A stretch of DNA of 64,000 nt from an uncultured Lachnospiraceae bacterium (GTDB lineage: Bacteria; Bacillota; Clostridia; Lachnospirales; Lachnospiraceae), in NCBI GenBank assembly GCA_910589265.1, contig CAJUTQ010000012.1:1-64000 (forward strand), written 5' to 3'. Each line of letters begins with the position of its first letter. The stretch's first letter is position 1. A program made the position numbers and the translations under genes. Below, in pieces: positions 27,693 through 35,049 of the stretch. Under the pieces are notes generated by a model. The model was not told where the DNA came from. It made no database searches and worked only from the letters and a program-made list of their open reading frames with translations.

Positions 27693-27836
27693 GTGGCGCT
27701 TCTTACTCTTTCTTTTGCAGAGGCATTTATTTTTTTGACTTTGCAGGCTGCCTGGCTCATATTCAAATGCTAGTGTTAGTTCCTTTTAAGAGAAGAGCTG
27801 CCAGGGTATAACTTCGGCCGTTTCCATAAAAGTAGG

Positions 27837-27865
27837 TTGATACATAAGCTGCCTTGTGCTATAAT
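27837..27865 (+). promoter_or_regulatory. Promoter of the DUF6440 gene
   Basis: TTGATA at 27837-27842, 17-nt spacer and TATAAT at 27860-27865, 40 nt before the ATG. Near-consensus. Confidence 0.75.
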
Positions 27866-27904
27866 CAGCTTGACAAAATTCTGGAATTTATGGAGGTAAG
27901 TAAA

Positions 27905-28084
27905 ATGGCTAAGAAGGAACGATTTGAGAAAGTTTATTCACAAGGAGCAGTGAATATCATGGAAATTTGGATGGATAAAGAGACTGGTGTGAATTATGTA
28001 TTTCATGCAAGTGGCTATGCTGGAGGAATGACACCACTGCTAGATAGAGATGGAAAGCCAGTTATTTCGCCGATTGTAAATTAG
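27905..28084 (+). CDS. DUF6440 family small protein
   Basis: 59 aa, AKKERFEKVYSQGAVNIMEI then DKETGVNYVFHASGYAGGMT and PLLDRDGKPVI, the hallmark of the DUF6440 family, whose function is unknown. The ATG at 27905 follows GGAGG by 8 nt. The family is often found in mobile or phage-linked regions of Clostridia. It has its own promoter and is intact among decayed genes. Confidence 0.85.
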   Translation: MAKKERFEKVYSQGAVNIMEIWMDKETGVNYVFHASGYAGGMTPLLDRDGKPVISPIVN

Positions 28085-28124
28085 GTAAATTCCAGTTGTA
28101 AAAACAACATTTTACAAGTGTTTA

Positions 28125-28354
28125 TCACACCTCATAGAGTTTTAATAAAATCCTCCAAACACCTTGAAAATAAAGGATTTATTGCAATCAGTCCACCTTA
28201 TCCTTTTATATGATTTCACACAGTATTACCCTTGTTTTGTACTCTCATAAGGGAAAAATTAAGGGCAGAAAAATTTCATAACAAGATATAATAAAGTGTG
28301 GCAATGGGGAAATTGTGATGTATGTGGGAATAGATTATTTTGGAGGAAAACAGT
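28125..28354 (+). repeat. TnpV leader repeat, copy 1
   Basis: About 230 nt closely related, in inverted orientation, to 42943-43185. Shared blocks include AATAAAATCCTCCAAA, CTCATAAG, ATAACAAGATATAA and AAAGTGTGGCAAT. It lies directly upstream of the TnpV gene in both copies, so it probably holds the transcription start or element end of that module. Confidence 0.7.
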
Positions 28355-28731
28355 ATGGAGAAATGTATTTACGATAAAAGTAACGGTCTTTGGTATGAAT
28401 TAAAGGGTGATTGTTATATCCCATGCCTTTTATTACCAGTCGAAAAAGAACAGCCTATTGTTTGTGGGGACAGCGGCACAAACGCTATTTACAGGAACAT
28501 AAAAGAGCAGTTTACATCACTCTGCTCACAAGCGGCAAGTTGAACAGTTACCTTGCTGACATTGACGAACAAGCAACGGATATGATGTTTCGATTGGTCG
28601 AGCAGATGGCTGACAAGGAGGGCGTGACTGAACAACGAAAAGCAGAAAACCCCATATTGTGGGTTGGAAGAATGAACGAAATACGAGCAAGGACAAGAGA
28701 AATGGTCAATGTAGAATTGATATATATTTAG
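28355..28731 (+). pseudogene. tnpV: TnpV transposon protein, frameshifted (copy 1)
   Basis: The first frame gives MEKCIYDKSNGLWYELKGD and YIPCLLLPVEKEQPI; the reading frame then has to change around 28458-28470 to continue with GQRHKRYLQEHKRAVY and LTSGKLNSYLADIDEQA, ending RARTREMVNVELIYI. This is the TnpV protein of Tn4451-type mobilisable elements. One base is missing before the WGQRH motif. The function is not known; TnpV is not itself a recombinase. Confidence 0.8.
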
Positions 28732-28750
28732 AAAATTCATTAGATATATA

Positions 28751-28784
28751 AGACGGGCAAATAAATATTGCTCGTCTTTTTAAT
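28751..28784 (+). terminator. Terminator after TnpV copy 1
   Basis: 10-bp stem AGACGGGCAA/TTGCTCGTCT (one G-U pair), loop ATAAATA, then a T run. It separates TnpV from the PadR operon. Confidence 0.8.
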
Positions 28785-28785
28785 A

Positions 28786-28840
28786 TACTGTTGACACATT
28801 CAGTACTGTGTTATACGATATACATACAGGAGGTACAGTA
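28786..28840 (+). promoter_or_regulatory. Promoter and probable PadR operator
   Basis: TTGACA at 28791-28796, 17-nt spacer, TACGAT at 28814-28819. Around it lie TACTG (28786), CAGTACTGT (28801-28809) and ACAGTA (28835-28840), forming inverted and direct ACTGT repeats over the -35 box and downstream. This is the expected layout for autoregulation by the PadR protein that follows. Confidence 0.65.
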
Positions 28841-28841
28841 T

Positions 28842-29174
28842 ATGAATATAGATGATTGGAAATCACAGATAAAACGAGGAACACTTGAGTTTTGTGTTTT
28901 ACTTATGATTCGGCAACAACCCTCTTATGGATATGAAATTATTAGCACATTAGAAAAATATCCTATTATTGCGGCTAAAGAGAACACAATCTATCCGCTA
29001 TTGAGGAGGTTGTTGAAAGAAGAATACATTTCTTCATCATGGCAAGAAAGTATAGAAGGTCTACCGCCGAGAAAATATTACTCTATTACAGATAAGGGGC
29101 AGGAATATATTGCTGCAATGTCTGCTGAGTGGGAAAATTTACTTGGTGTTATTAACGAAATCAAAGGAGAATAA
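28842..29174 (+). CDS. PadR-family transcriptional regulator
   Basis: 110 aa. Winged helix: IKRGTLEFCVLLMIRQQPSYGYEI, given here as IKRGTLEFCVLLMIRQ and QPSYGYEIISTLEKY, then ENTIYPLLRRLLKEEYISS and PPRKYYSITDKGQEYI. These are the classical PadR N-terminal domain motifs. The ATG at 28842 follows ACAGGAGG. It starts a three-gene operon with a DUF1700 protein and a hydrolase, and probably represses it until a drug, phenolic or envelope signal is sensed. Confidence 0.92.
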   Translation: MNIDDWKSQIKRGTLEFCVLLMIRQQPSYGYEIISTLEKYPIIAAKENTIYPLLRRLLKEEYISSSWQESIEGLPPRKYYSITDKGQEYIAAMSAEWENLLGVINEIKGE

Positions 29175-29176
29175 TT

Positions 29177-29746
29177 ATGGAAAAAGTATTAAATGAATAT
29201 CTTGAGAAAATGGAAAAGTATTTGAAACCAGTTGCTGTTTCGGAACGGGTTGACATTATAAAAGAAATCAAAAGCCAAATGCAAGAATTACAAAACAATG
29301 ATGTTCCTGCTGAACAGATAATTGAAAGGTTAGGGAATCCAAAAGATTTAGCAAAAGCATATCTTGGTGATTTGCTTTCAAAAGAAAGCAGATTTAGTTG
29401 GAACAGATTTTTGATTGTTTGCGCTTTTTACAGTTTGGTAGGATTTTCGGGAATGATAGTTATCCCTTGTTTGGCTATTATCGTTCCTACTTTTATCGTT
29501 TGCGGCGTTATATCCCCAATTTTAGTAGCGGTAAAAATGGTTGACTATATATTTACTCTTGGTATTCCTTATGTAGAGAACATCGGCGTTTTTCTTGGAG
29601 GAATAGTCACTTTTAATCCCATCGTTGAATTTGTTATTTCTTTGGTTATTGGCGCTCTGCTTTGTTGGGTAGGACGTGGAGCATGGAAATTGCTCGTGCT
29701 TTATTGTAAAAAAATAAGCAAAACCGCAAGCAATTTATCTATTTGA
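29177..29746 (+). CDS. DUF1700/HAAS-domain membrane protein
   Basis: 189 aa. The N-terminal HAAS-type helical domain (NEYLEKMEKYLKPV, RVDIIKEIKSQMQEL, IIERLGNPKDLAKAYL) is the usual partner of PadR regulators. Three or four hydrophobic helices follow from about residue 80. HAAS proteins are thought to be signalling components that couple membrane conditions to the adjacent PadR. It starts 2 nt after the PadR stop. Confidence 0.85.
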   Translation: MEKVLNEYLEKMEKYLKPVAVSERVDIIKEIKSQMQELQNNDVPAEQIIERLGNPKDLAKAYLGDLLSKESRFSWNRFLIVCAFYSLVGFSGMIVIPCLAIIVPTFIVCGVISPILVAVKMVDYIFTLGIPYVENIGVFLGGIVTFNPIVEFVISLVIGALLCWVGRGAWKLLVLYCKKISKTASNLSI

Positions 29747-29760
29747 GGAGGGTATAGCTT

Positions 29761-30381
29761 ATGAAATGTATTTTGTTACATGGTTTAGGGCAAACTCCGT
29801 CTGATTGGAATGATACAGTAAAAAATCTTGATGAAAATTTTGAAGTTTCCTGCCCTGCTTTGTTTGAATGGTTACATGGAACAGAATTTTGTTACGCTAA
29901 TTTATATCAAAGGTTTGAGAAATATTGTAACCAGTTTGAGGAACCTTTCGTTTTAGGCGGTCTTTCGTTAGGAGGGATACTTGCTTTACAGTATGGGATA
30001 GAACATAGCAATAAAGTTGAGTCTTTGATTTTAATTGGGACACAATTTTCTATGCCTAAAAATTTATTAAGATTCCAAAATATGGTATTTCGATTTTTGC
30101 CGAATACGGCGTTTAGAGAAATGGGAGCTTCAAAAAAAGAGATTATTAGCCTTTGTAATTCTATGATAGTCCTTGATTTCATGGATAATTTGAAAGATAT
30201 TCATTGTAGGACGCTAATTTTGTGCGGCAAGAAAGATAAGGCTAATTACGCTGCCTCTGTACAGCTAAAAGAGAAAATAGCAACCTCTGAATTTTTAGTT
30301 GTGTCTAATGCAGGGCATGAGATAAACAAGGATAATCCGAATAAATTAGGCGAGATAATCAATGCTTTTTTATTGCAATAA
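29761..30381 (+). CDS. Alpha/beta hydrolase
   Basis: 206 aa, no signal peptide. The oxyanion strand is ILLHGLGQTPSDWND, the nucleophile elbow GGLSLGGILALQYG (Ser in GLSLGG), the acid in LILCGKKDKAN and the His in NAGHEIN near the end. This is a soluble esterase/lipase-like hydrolase. GAGGAGGG precedes the ATG, 14 nt after the DUF1700 stop, so it is the third gene of the PadR operon. The substrate is unknown. Confidence 0.88.
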   Translation: MKCILLHGLGQTPSDWNDTVKNLDENFEVSCPALFEWLHGTEFCYANLYQRFEKYCNQFEEPFVLGGLSLGGILALQYGIEHSNKVESLILIGTQFSMPKNLLRFQNMVFRFLPNTAFREMGASKKEIISLCNSMIVLDFMDNLKDIHCRTLILCGKKDKANYAASVQLKEKIATSEFLVVSNAGHEINKDNPNKLGEIINAFLLQ

Positions 30382-30506
30382 CTGTATATTTAAGTAAAAT
30401 ATTATAAAATCCACAAGCGATTATAATAGGGGAAATTCTTTTTTTATCAGTGGTTGCGTTATTGTTAATTAGCGTTGCTTTTGGCAAACAGGCAATTTTT
30501 CGTACA

Positions 30507-30523
30507 ATATCGGTGACCGATAT
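30507..30523. promoter_or_regulatory. Perfect 8-1-8 palindrome before a truncated XRE gene
   Basis: ATATCGGTGACCGATAT ends 18 nt before the ATG of the small HTH protein. It is probably the operator of a lost regulator, perhaps of the XRE protein itself. Confidence 0.5.
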
Positions 30524-30541
30524 GCGAAAGGAGGTGCCTCA

Positions 30542-30667
30542 ATGTTAAATGCAAACATTAAAGCAATAGGAAAATCAAAAGGAATCTCACAACAAGAACT
30601 TGCTGTCAAGTGGAATGTGGTGCGACAAACAGTTTCTAAATGGGAGCAAGGAGCTTCCCAAAGTTAA
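30542..30667 (+). pseudogene. XRE-family HTH protein, truncated to 41 aa
   Basis: Reads MLNANIKAIGKSKGISQQ then ELAVKWNVVRQTVSKWEQG and stops soon after, so only the helix-turn-helix is left; relatives have 60-130 further residues. It has a full AAAGGAGGTG ribosome site. The upstream 110 nt in another frame read like a membrane helix (LSVVALLLISVAFGKQ), a second remnant. A bare HTH could still bind DNA. Confidence 0.65.
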
Positions 30668-30809
30668 AAATACCACGCCCAATAGGATGAACCCACCCTT
30701 ATACAGAACTGCAAAAGATAGAAAGGCTTGATGTAGTCATAGCTGCTGCATTGAGCCTTTTTCTTTCTCACATTATTCCTAATTTCTGTCTAATGTCTAT
30801 AACGATGAA

Positions 30810-30838
30810 TTGAATTTTTCACATTTTCGTGATATACT
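30810..30838 (+). promoter_or_regulatory. Promoter of the type I restriction operon
   Basis: TTGAAT at 30810-30815, 17-nt spacer, TATACT at 30833-30838, 36 nt before the HTH gene. Confidence 0.65.
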
Positions 30839-30873
30839 ACTATGTAGTGATATTCATGAGCAGGGAGGTCTAT

Positions 30874-31098
30874 ATGGCTGTAACATATAAAAAACTATTT
30901 CACTTGCTGATAGACCGGGGCATCCCGACCACAGAATTGACGGAAAAAGCTGGATTTAGCGCTAATATTCTAACCCGACTAAGGCGCGACCAGTATGTTT
31001 CATTAGATAGTATCGAAAAAATTTGTCTCGCTTTGGACTGTAAAGTTGATGATATTCTGGATTTTGTTCCAGCAGAAAAGGAGAAGGAAAATGGCTGA
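30874..31098 (+). CDS. HTH (Cro/C1-type) regulator of the restriction operon
   Basis: 74 aa: VTYKKLFHLLIDRGIPTTEL, TEKAGFSANILTRLRRDQ and SLDSIEKICLALDCKVDDIL, the short HTH family of controllers such as YozG/DUF-type regulators. GGGAGG precedes the ATG at 30874. Its stop lies 8 nt inside hsdM, so the two are coupled; it likely delays or limits expression of the operon, as controller proteins do. Confidence 0.88.
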   Translation: MAVTYKKLFHLLIDRGIPTTELTEKAGFSANILTRLRRDQYVSLDSIEKICLALDCKVDDILDFVPAEKEKENG

Positions 31099-32659
31099 TG
31101 TAAGAAAAGATCAGGAGCGTGATGAACTGCACCGTGCTATATGGGCGATTGCGGACGAACTGCGTGGAAGCATAGATGGATGGGATTTCAAGTCCTATGT
31201 GTTGGGTATGATGTTCTATCGTTATATTTCTGAAAACCTGACTAACTATATCAATGAGGGCGAGATGGAAGCCGGAAACAATGGTTTTGATTATGCTCTG
31301 CTGTCTGATGAAGATGCAGAACAGGCTCGCGAGGATTTGGTAAAGACAAAAGGTTTCTTCATTCTTCCGTCTGAGCTTTTCTGCAATGTCAGAAAGAAAG
31401 CGGAAAGTGATGAAAACCTGAATATGACTCTGGAAGCTGCATTTAATCACATAGAGGAATCTGCAAAGGGCAGCGAAAGCGAAGATAACTTTGCCGGACT
31501 GTTTGACGATATTGATGTCAACAGCAACAAGCTAGGAGCTACCGTTGCCAAGCGTAACGCAAACCTCGTAAAGCTGATAGAGGGCGTTGCGAATATGGGA
31601 TTGGGCAACTACAAAGATAATTCCATTGATGCCTTTGGCGATGCCTATGAATACTTAATGAGTATGTACGCATCCAACGCCGGAAAAAGCGGCGGTGAGT
31701 TTTTCACTCCGCAGGAAGTGTCTGAACTGCTGACCCGAATGGCTGTTGCAGAAAAAACAGAGGTCAACAAGGTATATGACCCTGCTTGTGGTTCTGGTTC
31801 TCTGCTTCTGAAAGCGGCAAAAATCCTCGGCAGAGAGAATGTCCGTCAGGGCTTTTACGGTCAGGAAATCAACTTGACTACATACAACCTTTGCCGTATC
31901 AATATGTTCTTGCATGACATTGATTTTGACAAGTTTGACATTGCCCATGAAGACACGCTATTGTCTCCGCGGCATTGGGATGATGAACCCTTTGAGGTTA
32001 TCGTTTCTAATCCTCCGTACTCTATCAAATGGGAGGGCGATGACAACCCTGTTTTGATAAATGACCCTCGTTTCTCTCCTGCCGGAGTGCTTGCACCGAA
32101 GTCAAAAGCCGACCTTGCGTTTATCATGCATTCTCTGGCATGGCTTGCCACCAATGGAACTGCGGCAATCGTTTGTTTTCCTGGTATCATGTACCGTGGC
32201 GGAGCTGAGAAGAAGATCCGCCAGTACCTGATTGATAACAACTTCATCGATTGCATCATTCAGTTGCCGAGCAATCTGTTCTTTGGAACTTCCATAGCGA
32301 CCTGTATTATGGTTCTAAGGCGTAGCAAGGCTGACAATCGTACTCTGTTCATTGATGCTTCTAATGAATTTGTAAAGGCCACAAATAACAATCGATTGAC
32401 AAAGGAAAATATCACTCATATTGTAGATGAATTTGTTTCTCGTGCCGATGTGGAATACTTTGCCCGTTGTGTGCCTTATGAGGAAATTGTTGAAAAGGAA
32501 TATACTCTTTCCGTTAACAACTATGTTGAACAGGAAGATACCAGAGAAAAAGTTGATATTGTAAAGCTTAATGCTGAAATCGAAGAAATCGTTGCCCGTG
32601 AACAGGCACTCCGCAATGAGATTGCAAAGATTATCGCAGAAATTGAGGTGGGAGTATGA
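31091..32659 (+). CDS. hsdM: Type I restriction-modification methyltransferase subunit HsdM
   Basis: 522 aa. N-terminal HsdM_N region (HRAIWAIADELRGSIDGW, LGMMFYRYISENLTNY), then SAM motif I VYDPACGSGSLL at about 228-239 and the N6-adenine motif IVSNPPYS at about 304-311. It methylates adenine at the site chosen by HsdS. AAAGGAGAAGG precedes the ATG at 31091. Its stop overlaps the hsdS start by 4 nt (ATGA). The frame is intact. Confidence 0.95.
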   Translation: MADVRKDQERDELHRAIWAIADELRGSIDGWDFKSYVLGMMFYRYISENLTNYINEGEMEAGNNGFDYALLSDEDAEQAREDLVKTKGFFILPSELFCNVRKKAESDENLNMTLEAAFNHIEESAKGSESEDNFAGLFDDIDVNSNKLGATVAKRNANLVKLIEGVANMGLGNYKDNSIDAFGDAYEYLMSMYASNAGKSGGEFFTPQEVSELLTRMAVAEKTEVNKVYDPACGSGSLLLKAAKILGRENVRQGFYGQEINLTTYNLCRINMFLHDIDFDKFDIAHEDTLLSPRHWDDEPFEVIVSNPPYSIKWEGDDNPVLINDPRFSPAGVLAPKSKADLAFIMHSLAWLATNGTAAIVCFPGIMYRGGAEKKIRQYLIDNNFIDCIIQLPSNLFFGTSIATCIMVLRRSKADNRTLFIDASNEFVKATNNNRLTKENITHIVDEFVSRADVEYFARCVPYEEIVEKEYTLSVNNYVEQEDTREKVDIVKLNAEIEEIVAREQALRNEIAKIIAEIEVGV

Positions 32660-33897
32660 GTAAACTGGGTGAACTGATACAGAAACTTTGCCCGAATGGG
32701 GCAGATTATAAAACTCTTGGAGAAATTGCAATAGATGTTTACCGTGGTTCAGGAATTAAACGAGATCAAATTACGGAAGAAGGAACTCCGTGTGTCCGTT
32801 ACGGAGAAATCTACACAACATACGGTGTGTGGTTCGATAAATGCGTTTCACATACGGATGCAGAAACAATAACCAAACCAAAATATTTTGAGCATGGCGA
32901 CATTTTGTTTGCAATCACAGGCGAAAGCGTAGAAGACATTGCAAAATCCTGTGCTTATGTTGGATATGAAAGGTGTTTGGCTGGAGGAGATATTGTCGTT
33001 CTTAAACATAAACAAAATCCAAAATATCTTTCATATGCTCTAGCTACAACAGAAGCAAAGCAACAAAAGAGTAAAGGTAAAGTAAAGAGCAAAGTTGTAC
33101 ATTCAAGTGTACCTGCTATAAAGGAAATTACGGTACCCATTCCCCCGCTTGAAGTACAGTGTGAAATTGTCCGTATACTGGACAATTTCATAGAGCTTAC
33201 AGCAGAGCTTACAGCAGAGCTTACAGCGAGACAAAAGCAATACACCTATTACAGAAATAAGTTACTGACCTTTGATAACACGGGTATCCCCATTGTTCAG
33301 CTTCGCACTGTTGTCAAAAAGAGTTGTTCCGGCTCTACTCCAACAAAAGGAAATTCAGACTACTATGATAATGGCACTATTCCGTGGATAAGAACACAGG
33401 ATGTTCGCTTTAACGAAATAACCGAAGTGGATAGTTTTATCACAGAAAAGGCCGTTGTGGAGACCGCTGTAAAGTGGATACCAGAGAATTGTGTTATTGT
33501 TGCGATTTCTGGTGCAACCGCAGGAAGATGTGCGATCAACAAAATAAGAGCAACTACCAATCAGCATTGCTTGAACATGGAAATTGATGAGACGAAAGCA
33601 CTATATAGATATATTTACTACTGCATTTATAACAAATACGATGAACTTATTAGCAGAAAGCAAGGAGCAAGAGGCGACCTGAACTCATCTCTGGTGCTGT
33701 CTATTGAAATTCCCGTTCCATCACTCGATGTTCAGAAACGCCTTGTTTATGTTCTGGATAACTTCAATGCTATCTGCTCTGACCTCAAAATCGGTCTACC
33801 TGCTGAGATTGAAGCAAGACAAAAACAATATGAGTTCTATCGTGATGCGCTCTTAACTTATGCCGCAACTGGCAAGATAATCTTGACAGACAAATAA
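32656..33897 (+). CDS. hsdS: Type I restriction-modification specificity subunit HsdS
   Basis: 413 aa with two target-recognition domains. TRD1 begins DYKTLGEIAIDVYRGSGI, its conserved helix ends VQCEIVRILDNFIELTAEL; TRD2 begins IPIVQLRTVVKKSCSGSTP, and its helix ends LKIGLPAEIEARQKQYEFY. The central linker has three ELTA repeats (see 33193). It pairs with HsdM/HsdR to read a split DNA site. The frame is intact and coupled to hsdM. Confidence 0.93.
   Translation: MSKLGELIQKLCPNGADYKTLGEIAIDVYRGSGIKRDQITEEGTPCVRYGEIYTTYGVWFDKCVSHTDAETITKPKYFEHGDILFAITGESVEDIAKSCAYVGYERCLAGGDIVVLKHKQNPKYLSYALATTEAKQQKSKGKVKSKVVHSSVPAIKEITVPIPPLEVQCEIVRILDNFIELTAELTAELTARQKQYTYYRNKLLTFDNTGIPIVQLRTVVKKSCSGSTPTKGNSDYYDNGTIPWIRTQDVRFNEITEVDSFITEKAVVETAVKWIPENCVIVAISGATAGRCAINKIRATTNQHCLNMEIDETKALYRYIYYCIYNKYDELISRKQGARGDLNSSLVLSIEIPVPSLDVQKRLVYVLDNFNAICSDLKIGLPAEIEARQKQYEFYRDALLTYAATGKIILTDK
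33193..33228 (+). repeat. Tandem 12-bp repeat in the hsdS central linker
   Basis: Three copies of GAGCTTACAGC(A/G), encoding ELTA-ELTA-ELTA directly before RQKQY. Known EcoR124-type HsdS proteins differ in exactly such TAEL repeats, and the copy number sets the spacer length of the recognised site. Confidence 0.9.
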
Positions 33898-33898
33898 G

Positions 33899-34525
33899 TA
33901 TAATGCTCTCACTATCCTCTGTCAATATGTTTTTGTAAAACTTTCTGATAGTGCCACCATTTCAAGAGGCGGCAGTTTCCAGAAAAAAGACTTTGTGGAT
34001 GATGGTGTTCTGTGTATCCACTATGGTCAGATTTATACAAGGTACGGAGTTTATGCTACTGAAACAATCCAGAGCATCAGCCCCGAAGTTGCCAAGAAGC
34101 AGAAGGAAGCGGCAAAGAATGATATTGTAATGGCTGTTACCAGCGAGAATGTAGAAGATGTGTGCAAATTCGTTGCATGATTGAGCGAAAGCGAAATTGC
34201 TGTAAGTGGACATACCGCAATTATAAGCCATAACCAAAACGCCAAGTATCTTTCTTATTACTTCCATACTGAATCATTCTTCGCTTAAAAGCGAAAGCTA
34301 GCACATGGAACAAAAGTTATAGAGGATATGTCGGACAAGCTGAATGATGTTATTATTCCGCTTCCTACCCTAAAAGAACGGGAACGCCTTGTTGCAATCC
34401 TTGACTGGTTGGACAGTCTTTGCAATGATCTGACCAGCGGACTTCTAGTTGAAATTGAAGCAAGGCGAAAGCAATACGAATATTATCGGGATAAGCTCTT
34501 AGCATTCAAGGAGGCAGGAAAGTAA
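33899..34525 (+). pseudogene. hsdS: Second, partial HsdS with two nonsense codons
   Basis: One frame without indels carries a half-size specificity subunit: VKLSDSATISRGGSFQKKDF, YGQIYTRYGVYATET, AIISHNQNAKYLSYYF and the conserved end VEIEARRKQYEYYRDKLLAF. TGA at 34178-34180 and TAA at 34286-34288 interrupt it at places where relatives have Trp and Gln. No start codon with ribosome site was found. It is a spare TRD that could recombine with the intact hsdS through the shared EARxKQYE helix. Confidence 0.85.
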
Positions 34526-35049
34526 TGAGTGAACAAGTCATAGGGAGTGTTGCTCCGTTCGATTTATCGAAAACAGGGAAATTTGACCGGAAGACAGATT
34601 AGGAGTACTTACGAAAAAGATTTTATGAATTAGCAACGGAATATTTTGAAGTGGCTATGTTTTCGATGGCAGCAAATCCGAGATGGATACCTGTAATTTT
34701 GTCAAATGCAGCATTTTGATGTAAATTTTTTTTGAAAGCGCTCCTATATGGATTTGCTATTGATTTTTCTAGAATCCACGGATGGAAAGCGCTCTTTGAG
34801 AAATTACCACAAAATGAGCAGGACTATATTACAAAGAATATTGCCACTGAAAAAAATAGAGAAAATGAGTTTTTCTTATGTCTCAAAGAACAGAATAACG
34901 CTTTTACTGAGTATTGATATATGTGCGAAGCGAAAGCGATAACAGGCAATCTAAGATTCCTTCTGGCATTTGCCCATATTCTGAAATTCGTTTATGAGAC
35001 ATTGGATGAAGAAAATAACAGAAGCAAAGAAGCGGAGGGAAATATATGA
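34525..35049 (+). pseudogene. HEPN-like domain protein, broken by three nonsense codons
   Basis: A single frame from ATG 34525 to TGA 35047-35049 has stops at 34600 (TAG), 34717 (TGA) and 34915 (TGA), but no frameshift. The translated pieces read YLRKRFYELATEYFEVAMF, PRWIPVILSNAAF, FFLKALLYGFAIDFSRIHGW, KALFEKLPQNEQDYI and LRFLLAFAHILKFVYETLD, the pattern of HEPN-fold proteins that sit beside type I restriction genes. It overlaps ψhsdS (TAATG) and hsdR (ATGA), so it was a full operon member. Family assignment is by pattern only. Confidence 0.55.

Noticed and set aside
1851..34917. Use of TGA as a Trp codon
   Set aside because: Many intact genes here end with TGA (for example hsdM, telA, hsdR, the CPBP protease), so the TGA codons in the broken genes are true stops.
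34721..34942. Separate small gene MKALLYGFAIDFSRIHGW
   Set aside because: It is the middle part of the 34525-35049 frame between two stop codons, not an independent gene.
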